Assembly (NCBI GenBank): GCA_025093555.1 | Contig: JAIWNF010000006.1 | Location: forward strand, 62,001 to 126,000 | Reading direction: 5' to 3' | Length of the DNA stretch: 64,000 bases | Source of the DNA: Circinella umbellata | Taxonomy: Eukaryota; Mucoromycota; Mucoromycetes; Mucorales; Lichtheimiaceae | Part shown: positions 23,216 to 34,465 of the stretch, piece by piece | Layout: the number at the start of each line of letters is the position of its first letter | Position numbering within the stretch: position 1 is the first letter of the stretch | Position numbers and translations under genes: made by a program | The notes under the pieces: model-generated | Database searches by the model: none | Seen by the model: the letters and a program-made list of their open reading frames with translations, nothing else | Told to the model about the DNA's origin: nothing

Positions 23216-23870
23216 TCAGTTACTATAATAGGTAATAATCTGGATAATACCAGAGGGTTTCTTGTCTTGCCTCACTACAGTATTGATATTATTACTGATA
23301 GTATTATTAGTATTGAGACTGTTATTATAATCATTAAAAGAATCATCAAATAATCCACCTACGTACAAAGGTTTCACGGATATAACAATCCACAACACCA
23401 GGTGCATTCAATGTATAATCGTTCCAAAAACTTTGATTCGGCTCTGTCCCATGACGACCAACCGACAATAATGCAAATTTTGGTGTGTGTTTGAACCACT
23501 AGAAACAAAATCTTTGTTTAATGATACTGTGCGTTAGAAAAAGAAAAGGAAACATGCGATCAATATAATATAATTTATCCTACCCATATTTTGACCCAAA
23601 CCAAATTCATGTTTTGCAAGTAAACCCAATGTCTTATGATCTTTGACTGAAACTAGAGAATCAGCTTCGTAGGCCAACTTGTCTCCAAAGTATATGACAA
23701 CTTTTCTTTCGAATCGTATATCAAGTTCAACTTCTTGTCCAAGATCTTGATGTAAATTAACTTTGAATACTCTTGCATTTTTTGTTTCGACATCGGACTT
23801 ATCTTTATATATATTTCACCCATACTTCAGTTATAGGCACAAGTGCTCTTTGGGTCTGGAAGTCGAATAG
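23216..23870 (-). pseudogene. unidentified decayed gene
   Basis: Reverse-strand text looks protein-like in two blocks: 23790-23585 (motifs ARVFKVNLHQDLGQEVELDI, RKVVIYFGDKLAYEADSL, HEFGLGQNMG) and, after a probable intron ending CTAG near 23502, a second block at 23500-23350 (KFALLSVGRHGTEPN, NDYTLNAPGVVDCYIRETF). The blocks are beta-strand-like and end soon after in a stop. Frame is not cleanly kept across the intron, and a further possible exon near 23875-23800 (MLFDFQTQRALVPITE) is out of frame. I do not recognise the family. It lies in the spacer between duplication copies A and B. Confidence 0.4.
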
Positions 23871-23879
23871 CATGATTTT

Positions 23880-24773
23880 TTCTTTACTATTAGAAACAAA
23901 AAAATTAACAACAGCAAAAAAAAAAGGGCAAGAGCTAAAATTAATGACACCAGGGGGAGGGCATAAAAAAAAGTAGATAGAATATCCGTAGGTACGTGAC
24001 TATATTACTTTATATACAATTTTCCAAAGTTGTTGCATTTCACTTTTAGTAGATAACTTATGTGGGGATTCACAATTATGTCCACTGATAGGTAGTCTAT
24101 TTTAATAATTTAATAAACTAAAACAAGATCCACCCTCGTAATAAATAATTAAAAAAAACCCTGCTATGTTCAACAATCATTAATTAGAGAACTTATGTAT
24201 CGTAGCTAGTTTGGAATTCTTGTGCAACAATGTATATATTAATCTTTACTTTTCTTGCGATAGATACTTTTAATATACTTGTTAACATGATACACAGTAT
24301 ATACAAATACATAAGTATTCGTCTTGCATTAAGCATTGTCTCTGTAACCAACTATTGTATCACAAAATAAGTTAGCTGAACATGCACAATCATCAAAGTT
24401 TAGGATAGCGAAAAAGTCTATTATTTTATAACTGTCTAAATTTTTTTTACTGTAAACATGTTCCTGTGATTAAATGTTCGTCCAAATGATAAATAATAGG
24501 GAAAAGCGTGAGTGTATGCTGCCAATAATAAACCTATCAAGTGGTATATAGTTATTATACAGCACTTCTTTTTTTTCCGGGTTTATTAATACTATGCTAC
24601 AGAGACATTATGTAAGGAGGGGATAAAAGTAAAAATTATGTTGACTGTGGTCATTATTATAATTTATTAAAATATCATGAAAATGTTTACGTATCTTACC
24701 AATCATTTCATGGATCAGATGATTATTAGTAATCATAAATGAGATACTAATTGATAATTACATATGCTTTTTT
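23880..24773. other. no gene seen
   Basis: AT-rich spacer with short poly-A/T runs and no coding-like reading frame on either strand. Confidence 0.5.
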
Positions 24774-25185
24774 TTAAAGGAGACTATCGGAACGCTTAAG
24801 AAATTGGAGGTAAGGATTTTCGGGGGCAACAAGAATTCCTACATCGTGACATGTGTTTAAATTCACATAGTGAGGCTTTCCTTCTTTGTCCAATGACGGC
24901 GCGATTACAGCAGTGGCAAAAATATGGACCCAAATATTAAAAAACTCAACGTCCACCTATAGAGTTAAATATTTAAGTTTATGAGACCTGATATAATGCA
25001 TATCTAGACCAAAGCTAATTCAAAAATTACTTACTAGATGTACACCCGGGCACATGCGTCTACGTATATGAAGTAATTAGCATGGATAGAAAAGTAACAG
25101 ACACTAGTAATATACTAATTTCTTTTTCCAATAAGAGATGAAAAATATATCACTATTACCTTCCCCAACCAAACGTATACGTAGT
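24774..25185 (-). pseudogene. P450 3' fragment, last three exons
   Basis: Exons 25185-25160 (ending FGWGR), 25059-25035 (RMCPGVHL) and 24956-24774 (VDVEFFNIWVHIFATAV to KRSDSLL-stop) form the heme loop and the C-terminal L-helix to the end of a P450. All splice sites are intact, including the 25-nt heme exon shared with the P450 at 8146-10563. Upstream sequence stops abruptly at 25182, exactly where duplication copy B begins, and no other P450 exons follow. The gene was therefore cut by the rearrangement. It is a different P450 from the intact one (RMCPG versus RLCVG). Confidence 0.88.
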
Positions 25186-25995
25186 TGTTTGAATAAATTA
25201 TGTGTAAATATTTAGGAGGATGAGTTACTGCAAATGCTTCAGACTTTACAATAGTATCAGAAGAAAGGTATTAATATGATTGCCCAGGGCAAATAGAATG
25301 CGCTGCATTATTATGTTCATGGGAGTCGTCATTTTAAGATGCTAAACGTAATCTCTCATATAATTGTGGCTGTTAATTCTCCTCTAAGTTGAGATATGCA
25401 GTTTGTACAACAATTTTGAGATTGCTGCTTTTAGTACATAATTAATGATACAAACCAATTGTTGCAGCATCAGAATAAGTGGTACCTAGTCATTCCTAGA
25501 TCTCGTCCTTCACCTGTGGCCAAGAGATGATCAGCAAATTGCTGAAGCTGGGTAGCAAAGGCTGGAAAACAGCTTCTTTGGACTCGCACATTTTGGGTGA
25601 GACGAAGTAGAAGAAATGTGATACGAAAAAGGACATGGTTGGTCAAGGGGGTATGTAGAAAATTTGCTTTCGTGCTTTAATTACGATAAGAAGAGTTTGA
25701 CGAAAGTCACCCCCTATACTGATAGGCTTTCCAGCAAATGGAACATGAGTAAACTGTTAGGCAGTAATACTTATAATATCCCTCAAGAACCAACCAATCC
25801 CCTCGAATACAAACTTGTGACACATTGGTGCTTATTCCCAGATAATCTATGCTGTTTTACCAAGTGTGTTTAAGAATTATTAATTTGGGTATTACAAATA
25901 GTATCTGCATTGAGATCCGACGAAAGAGAAAATTGACTATGTGTTGTGCGACCACCATGTAACAAAACTGATGCAATACTGGAGACAACAATGCG
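25183..25995 (-). pseudogene. PIF1-type helicase remnant (copy B)
   Basis: Parallel to 16944-17768 with the same family blocks and breaks (GDFRQTL region, LRLTQNVRVQ, FADHLL). It is shorter at its 5' side: sequence diverges at about 25990 where copy A still encodes CGIVVSSIASVLL. Dead. Confidence 0.7.
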
Positions 25996-26363
25996 TATAT
26001 TTTCTAATAGTGCATTCTAATAATCCCCTTCAGTTAGCAGGCAGCGACGTTTTTAATTATGTGGCGCAAAGATGGGGAGGACACTGATTTTACAAAGCCC
26101 AAGTTGGGAGAGACATACCCAAAGAAAAATAATATACCCCTTACCAGATAGTGCAGGACCTTGCATACACTTCGAATTTTTTTCGTTTTTATTTCTTTTT
26201 GCTTATTATACTGAAAAAGGTTGAAGAAAAGAACTGTAAATAAAATTGAAATCTTTCTTAAAAATATAATATAATATTTCTTTATATTGGTGTCTACGTA
26301 TACAGTTTTGGCTATAGCTTTATTTCAAGTTGATCTTTAGGAATGACTGTTTTTTGAACTTCT

Positions 26364-27226
26364 TTATCCATCTTTATTCCGATTCTTTTTAACATACGTA
26401 TCAGTTGTCGTATTGACGTGTGGACATTCTATATCTGAAATAAATTTATTCAAAAATTGACAAAATGGTGACCACCATTCACCAGGTCCTGATACGAGTA
26501 ATTTTTTTTTCGGGTACAGTCTTTTTAATCCATTCTTTATGTTTAAGGGCAATCCTCTCGTATCCTTATACATACCTTTATTTTTATGAATACCATCCAA
26601 AAACAATATGTCATGCCATAAGTTTCTTCGGTTGTTAACCATATGTTCCACTCGGTTGAGAAATAAAGTATTTGGCAAGAACTTGTCCTATATAAATGTA
26701 TATTTTTATTTTGATTCTCGTGATTATCCTATCATTCTTATTCAATCCATGTAACTATAAAAATTTACTTTATATAATTACCAACTACCAGGGTCCCGAA
26801 CCATTAATATTACTTTTGTAGCTGGATACTTTTTCATCAAAGGTACAACAAAAGAACATGCTGGTCAATTCACACCATTATTAAATCCATCGTACAAATA
26901 ATCCCAATCTCTCTCGTCCTGTGGGTGTTTCTGGATGATCATATGTTTTTGTAGATCTTTCTGTACATCCACTCGCTTCGTTGAATATTTTTATATGGTG
27001 TGTCTTATATCTAAGATATATACGTTTTGCTTTAGTTTATAGTTGATAAACCAATATTCAAGCTTTATCCAATGAATAAACTACCCGTGCCTGTTCAAAC
27101 AAAGAAGAAAAACGTTATATAAAATAGATATTTACAGCCATCTCGCTGTTTCCTTAACCGACTAGATATACATATCAACTCGCCTGTTCTTTCTATTCTG
27201 GCGCCAATAATCATAAAAGATGACAT
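26364..27226 (-). pseudogene. sulfotransferase-like pseudogene (copy B)
   Basis: Counterpart of 19426-20282, with the same P-loop loss (GARIERTG), the same GC donor and the same TGA for Trp before PACSF. The C-terminal exon is still open over about 100 codons (to KKNRNKDG-stop) and includes LLVSGPGEWWSPFCQFL and PHVNTTTD, so decay has proceeded differently from copy A after duplication. Confidence 0.85.
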
Positions 27227-27663
27227 GATTTTTATGAAATACATAGATACTATGGATATTTCAATTCAAGAATCGACAACTCTATGCACCTCATAACGTT
27301 TTTAGTAAGGTTTACCTTTTGCAATTCTATAATAGTAAAAATTATGCCTCAAAGAAAACAAACTTGCATAATCTCCTTGCATAATTCTATGAATACGATT
27401 TTATGCTATTTTGAAATTATAAGTAACAATAAAAAAAAGTTTCCACTCTATTGGTAGAGAAGTTTTACGACATGTTGTTGATTTGTTTAAAGTAACAACT
27501 CATGGTCGTTCAGTAGATAAAGGCGACTCTAAAATATTAGATAGATAAATCACATACTTATGCGTGCAAGTTACTGCCTATAATAGAATTTTGTTGGTCC
27601 TTCCTCTTCCTCTTTTCCCTTTTTATTTTTTTATTTTTTTATTTTTTGAAAAATCAGAGTATC

Positions 27664-29848
27664 ATGATTACTCCGGAAGCCAATCTCAACTACCACGACT
27701 ATGAATCACTTTTACACGTATTTGAAACCGCAGTAGACAATCATCACGACAAATTATTTATTCGTTATCAAGTACCAAACAGCGAAAGCGAATTCAAGAC
27801 ATTGACATATGGACAAGCGGATAAAATTGCTACTCAACTTGCAAATCATTGGAGAACCAAGATTGTCAAGTCTGGGGCCGACCCGCAGCAACAAAAACAA
27901 TCCACTGTTACTATCATTAGTGAAAAATCAATACACTTTATAATTACATTCTTAACCGTAATAAAACTTGAAATGGCGTTTTTCTCCTTCTCAACAAACG
28001 AAACTGAGGCTGTTGCAGCTCATTTTATTGAAGGTACAAACACGGCCTATGTAATTGCGTCCAAAAAGCACTATGAAAAAGTACAGAAGTGTATCGATGG
28101 CATACCATCAGTCTCCAACAACATACAACTTTGGAATGAGCTCGATATAGACGAATATTTGATCAATACAACAGTCGTTTCTAATAATTATAATCCACCT
28201 ATGGATGGATCATTATGTGGAAATCCCACCAACAATGATAACAATATTTGCTCATCTTCTGGACGACGACAACGTGAAAAGTATGAGCTTGGTCCAAAAG
28301 ATACTGCGTTTTATATGCATACTTCTGGCTCAACTTCACTTCCTAAGATTATTCCACGAGATGCTCGATCAGTCTTGTACGCAGTAAAGGAAACACTAAT
28401 GGGTTCAATTGAACAAGCAGATTGTCCCGATCTAATTATGAAGTCTGGAGATGTGTTAATATTGCCAACTGCCAGGTTTCCAGGGCCCACTCAAAGTGCG
28501 TATATAATAATATCTTATTGCTCTTTCTTACTTTTTTTTTTAAAAAAAAACACAACTTAGATTTACATAATTTTTTACATTGAATATTCCTTAGTCTTTT
28601 TGATAGTTACTTGGTTGATGGGATCAAGTATCTTAATATTTAATCATTGTAATGTCAAATCGTCTACTTTACTTGTTATTGCAGAGAAGTATAAAGCGAC
28701 ACTCATGATATCTACACCAATTGCTCTTGAAAATCTGGCCGAACATTTAAAAAAGCAAGATAAAAACAACTCGCCAACTTTTGGCGAAAGTATATATCAA
28801 CAAGAAGAAACAATGTTAAAAACATTACAACGCATGAAGTTTTGCTTGTCTTATGGAGCACCACTCAGAAAATCTGTTGGAGACTTTTTACGGTCAAAAG
28901 GTTTAAATGTACAAAACCAATATGGAACAACAGGTAAAAAAAAGAAAAGAGAGAAAAATTCTATAGGTAGTTCTTGATTGATCTAAAAAGAAAAAAATTT
29001 ATAATATAGAAACCTCGATTCTTGCTTTATCCAATGTTTCCAAGGATAACAACAAATACTGGTACAGCATCTGTCCTACAAGTGAATTTATGCGTCATGC
29101 AACTTTTGAACCATTTGATAATCAAGAAAATATTTATCAGCTTATTTTAAATGAAACTTTTCCTTCTCTTGCTCCCGGTTTAAGTAATCAACCTGATGGC
29201 AAATATACTACAAAAGATTTATTTTTTAAAGAGCCAGAAAAACAGCATGATAACTGGACATTTGTTGGCAGAATAGATGACTCTATTAACTTGTAAGTAG
29301 CATTAAGAATAGAAATAACGAAAAGTAAAATAAAATTATACGTAGTAATATTGATGATAATTTTATTTATAGATCAAATGGTAAAAAAGTGTTTCCAACA
29401 CCCATGGAGAAAGAAATATGCAATGAAGATATAGTTAAAAGTTGTATCATTATTGGTGACAATCGTGAGACTGCTGGTGTATTGGTTGAACTTCACTTGG
29501 ATAAATCAATAGAATGTTCACCTGTAGAGATTACGTCTAAAGGTACAATTAACATAATTATGTGAAATATGCATATGTATGCCACAGGCGACTTGTTTTG
29601 ATAAAATAACGATATTTTGTATTTTAGTATATCGAGCAGTTTATCAAGCAAACAAGAACACTGCATACTCTACCAGAATTATGGTGCCCGATATGGTGTA
29701 TATATTACCCTCAGGCAAACAATTACCAACAACTCGCAAGAAAGCTGTTATGCGTAAAAAAGCAATAAATATGTTTCGTCACGAGATAGAGCAATTATAT
29801 AGTGATCCTGTCTCAAATCTTGCGGTGCATGAAAATAAAAATACTTAA
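27664..29848 (+). CDS. stand-alone adenylate-forming enzyme, copy B
   Basis: Five exons with the same boundaries as copy A (27664-28495, 28595-28933, 29010-29292, 29373-29542, 29628-29848) encode 614 residues without a stop. A5 YGTTGE, A7 GKYTTKDLF and A8 GRIDDSINLSNGKKVFP are present. The A3 loop reads TSGSTSLPK: residue 225 is Ser where copy A and the family have Gly. That loop closes over ATP phosphates, so activity may be reduced. The open frame and conserved splice sites argue for selection after duplication; many amino-acid changes cluster in the N-terminal half (for example residues 85-115), where substrate preference may have shifted (inference). Confidence 0.87.
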
Positions 29849-29872
29849 GAAATAAAAATGCAATATCAGATG

Positions 29873-32800
29873 AATTTATTATATATGTTATAACATTTGA
29901 ACATTTCTTACATTCGATCGTTATTACCTTCATCAACATTATCATACGTAAATAACCAAATTACGTGATCTGATTGCCTCATAGAATAGTATATTTAAAC
30001 ATTTTTCGGTTTTTGCTAATAGTATAAATGGGGTACCGTGTTTTTTCAGGTGAAATTTAGTTTTCTTATAGTTGTAATTTTTTTATAGTATTTTGATATT
30101 CTTTGCATAAAAAGACACTTAATCATTTTTTTGTTATGAATAATTCACCATATGGTTTTCTATGAAGACCACTTCAGCATAATTTCTGTATAGATTTTCG
30201 CTATGCGTTTTTTGCATAGAAGATATCACGAATACTATTATTTATAACTACTCAACAATAACTTGGTCTTTTTTTTTTGGCATTTTGATTTATATGATGT
30301 GAAAGGCATGGAATAAATGTAAAAAAAAAAAAAAAAAAAAACATTATTGAAAAAATCGACTGTTTATTCTTCTCGACTGAACCGCATGAATCTTCAATCA
30401 ATCACCTAAAAAAATCGCACCCGTATAAATATCCCACAATTAATTTAAATAAATTTTTCTTTAGTTCTGTATTTACCTTATAAATCTTTTAGTCTTTTAA
30501 CAATTCAATAATTGAACTGGCAATAGTTTTCATTGAGCATACGTAAAGTCTCATAAACTTATTTTAAGATTTCTTTTTGTGGGGTACTGTGACATTTGTA
30601 GCGCACCACTAGTTTCATGTTACACTGTATATTTGTGTTGTAATTTTTTGTGCAGAACATTATAACTATTATTTTTTGCGCACCGTGATTTTATTTCGAA
30701 AAAGGATAATGCTCTTAAATATACTTGTTAATGGTATTGAAGGTTAATTTTATTCAGAGATAACTATGTATTACAGTATATTTTCTAAACAGGTAGACAT
30801 TGTAATTGAGAAGTTTATTTTTCTAAGTTGATATGCTCAGCCGCAAAAGCAGTCTAAAAATCCAGTGATATTATTTCGTGCGAGTTATATTTTTCGTGCA
30901 GTTTGCAATCTTTACGTATATAAATTTTGTGTAGATTAATTATAAATACTTTTAAGAATACCACTCGAGGTTTTGTTTTGTTTACAATGTCTACGTGTTT
31001 AGATTACGTATCAATATAATATATATACTATATATACTATATACTAATAATAAAGTTATCATACGTAGCAGGTAGGTTGATGTTTCTAATGTCAAATATA
31101 TAATATATTTAATATATAGGAATTTCTATATTAGCTTTATATATAACTTGCAATAACAATTTATGGTTAGTATTTTATCACATATTTTTAAACTAATGTA
31201 CGTATCCGTGTAAATATTTTGATACTATCCATCTTATTACTCTACTACATATATTATACATCACATGATTACCAATTTAATGACAATCTGTATTATTGTG
31301 TTAATAAAATTTTGTATGTAGCTTTAAATAATTAATTGTTGAATATATACGTAGTTGTTGAAATTATGGAAGCAGAGAAGAAAGTAATAACTTATTTTAC
31401 GTAATAGTATATAATAATGTAGATGTTAAAATATACGAAAAAATAATGATTGTTCTTGTACTGTATATCATATAAAAATATCAATGAAGTGTTAAAGAAA
31501 ACCATAAGAATAGAATAAAATGGAAATAAACATTTGATATAGTATAAATTATACGTACCTTTAGTAAAACTCTTGATACAAGTTATGCCGTGTAAATTAA
31601 GACGTATCAAAATAGGCTTATTGTCTTTTTATTATGATTTTACATGAATCTTTATTGTTACTAATCGTTAGTCTATTATTATAATCCGTGTATTATTTGT
31701 CATACTTATAATTGATCTTTTTTTACACACCCTTTTTAATATCACCTGCGATTCATAATAGTTCCTAGTTAAAAATTACATTATCATTATCGTCATCATT
31801 ATTGTTATCATTACGCATATATTATATTTCCCAGCACTCTTAGAAAAAAAGCATCCCATCACAATTACTAACAAAACATTATATTTTATTCTTTTATTCT
31901 TGTATTCTTGTATTTCCCTTTATTACTTTTATTTTATTGCTACTTGATATTAGTTCGTCACAAAAAAATATCATGTCACCTTTTGCGTGTATGCGGTATC
32001 AATGTTAAACAAGCTCTCTAATCTATTGATTCAACGGGGCAGATAATCGACATTTTTTATTTGTGCACTATAAAATTATTTGTTTTTATTCAAACACAGC
32101 GTCAGGTTTGACATATATGTTTGAGACGGCTCAGAAATGTTTACGAAAGATATAGGTCCAGGCACCCTGTTCTGATCAATACAGGAAAGGCTGCTTTATT
32201 CTTGTTATTATGCTAGTACAAGCAAGCAAAGATTAGCTAAAAAAAACTAAATGAATTGATATTCAGCCTCTTTAAAGAAGAACATGCTAAAATATATCTT
32301 GTGTTTATGATATATATAAATATATATCATAAGCGCTAACACTCATCAATATCTTTTAGTTACGAACGTATCATAAAAGGTTTAATTCCAACATGAAATA
32401 CCCCATAATCAAATGATCTTTGCTACTGTGTCACACTTGCTAAATTTTCGTAGTAAAAAAGGTGTACTACAGGAACTTTGTGATTGGGATTTTTGCTGAG
32501 AGCTCAATTTTTCTGGAGGCGCCAAGTAAAATTCTGTTTGAAGCGAAAAAGAAATACGTAGTTAACAAAGGGCATACTTATACATAGCACAAGGATAAAA
32601 AGAAATCTTATGCTGTTCTGTGTTGCATCGGCTTGACGCGTGCTTGCTATTTTATGTATTCTTTATATTTTTTATTAACAGAGAGTAGTTATGAAAATAA
32701 AATAGATCAATGTGCCAAATTTGACTTTATAAATTGAAAAAAAAAGAGGCGACATGACTCAGCCTCACGCGTCATAGTACTGTATTTATATAATATACGT

Positions 32801-33344
32801 ATAATACCTATATATGCCAAGAATGACAAAAGGTAACACCTTTGGATATTGTCCTTTTACGTTGCCACACGATTACGTGACAATATTTTTTTTGCTATGG
32901 AAATATCATTAGAACGTATAGCTAACCGTAGGAAGAAGTACGATAATACGTCAAGCTTTGAAAGAAAAAAGAAGCATTTCTTAATATTATTAAGATTAAG
33001 TAATGGTGCTGCGCTTATGCAAAACACTGTAGCTCACAATTAAGATAACAAACATCAAATTTGCATTCCAATAAAATTCTTACCTTTTATTAGATCTGAT
33101 TCATTAATATCGGAAAACGGATGACTCAAAACATGATAGGGGCAAAAAATACTAATGTCATGAGATTCAAACGTGAGTATTACAATTCCTTTCTATTTAA
33201 AGCTATAAAGTGTCACACTGAAAAATAAATCAATATATAAGACTCCTCTTCTATTGACTTTCTTTATATCAGGAATATATACAATTTCCATAACAACAAG
33301 CATATTATTTGTCTCTTTTTTTTAAAAAATCATTTCAAACAAGA
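29873..33344. other. 3.5 kb gene-poor region
   Basis: Very AT-rich. Many short repeats such as TTTTGTGCAG/TTTCGTGCAG (30650-30900), GGGGTACYGTG at about 30030 and 30580, and TATA/ATAC tracts at 31010-31140. The frame at 32849-33043 has no family resemblance. I found no matching inverted ends that would define an element. Confidence 0.55.
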
Positions 33345-33824
33345 ATGGTCGATATTGTAATTCCCGCTGAATATGGCTACGTAAGTTTTTTTTCTTATCT
33401 AATTAGATTATTTATTATGTATAAGAAAACATAGCACTAATATTGACTTCTTCAACTATATTGTTATTACATATGGGTTTTCCTCCACTATATAATAGGT
33501 CATCATCGTTGCAATTCTTTCAGTAATTCAGCTCACGGGTATGGGAATCTCAGTTTACCAAGCTAGACAACAAGCCGGTGTACCTTATCCTTTTGGTACG
33601 TATATAGATCTTTTAATTTATCCAGATATGCACCATATATTCTTCTGTGAAGCGTCTTCATATACTGTATCTAGAAAGATACGTTCATTTTGAAACTGTT
33701 GATTAAAATTTTTGAATATAAAAAAATAGTCTATGCTGATAAAGCAGAGGCCGAAACTGATTTTGACAAACATGTATTTAACTGCAAGCAAAGAGTTCAT
33801 CAGGTAAAATAAATTATAAAAAAA

Positions 33825-33862
<38 letters not shown>

Positions 33863-34167
33863 ATAGCAATAGCAATAGCAATAAACAATAATGCTTATAA
33901 TCAAACAATTATTTTTCCTACTATTATATATAGAATACCTTGGAAGCTTTTCCAGTGTTTGCTACTCTTCTCTTCACCGGTGGTCTTTCCTATCCAATAA
34001 TTACAGCTTCTGCTGGTGCATTTTATTTATTGAATAAGATCTTATACAGCCGCGGATATTCTACAGGTACACCTGAGAAACGATCACAAGGTCGATTTAG
34101 CTATCTTGGTACCTTGGTCATGTTGGGCACTTCAATTGCTACTGTTTGTCACCTTTTAATTAATTGA
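33345..34167 (+). CDS. MAPEG enzyme, microsomal glutathione S-transferase 3-like
   Basis: Four exons (33345-33380, 33499-33595, 33730-33803, 33934-34167) give 146 residues, the usual MGST3 length. The N terminus IPAEYGYVIIVAILSVIQ is TM1. FNCKQRVHQNTLEAFPVF is the hallmark MAPEG block with the Arg/His/Asn that line the glutathione site. SYPIITASAGAFYLLNKILY and the GYSTGTPEKR loop follow, then the last TM. Four membrane helices in the ER are expected. The reaction is glutathione conjugation or peroxide reduction. It lies downstream of the P450/adenylation genes, where a detoxifying role would fit, but MAPEG genes are common and linkage may be chance. Confidence 0.92.
33829..33860 (+). repeat. 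(AT)n microsatellite
   Basis: Sixteen AT units in intron 3 of the MAPEG gene. Confidence 0.9.
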
Positions 34168-34465
34168 AGTACTATATACGTGAAATAAAATACGAAATAC
34201 AATATATATATATATATAAGAAATGTTTGCTTTACAATACAGTGGTTTGTTGTGTAATGATTGGTAGGATCCCTCACTCGTAACTATAGCCGTACAGCGG
34301 GATTAACAAATGAAAATTACAGCTTTATGTTAGCTACAGCCACAATATGTGTATGTATATTTTTTTTAACAAAATTGACGAATACTTTCAAAAGTGGCAC
34401 TTGAAATAGTAATATTGTAAACAAATATAATACGCGTTCATTGAGTCAATTTCACTCAAACTAAA

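Larger units (their letters stand above)
25182..29872. repeat. segmental duplication copy B
   Basis: Same orientation and gene order as copy A (PIF1 remnant, sulfotransferase pseudogene, adenylate-forming gene), lacking the 1.28 kb lumazine segment. Substitutions are scattered over coding and non-coding parts, so the event is not very recent. Confidence 0.9.

Noticed and set aside
25664..25873. Plus-strand 69-codon ORF in copy B
   Set aside because: It is antisense to the PIF1 helicase remnant, and the matching stretch of copy A is broken by stops.
32849..33043. 64-codon plus-strand ORF in the gene-poor region
   Set aside because: No splice context, family similarity or coding-like composition.
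29873..33344. Possible third mobile element
   Set aside because: Repeated words are seen but no inverted or direct terminal repeats could be paired by eye.
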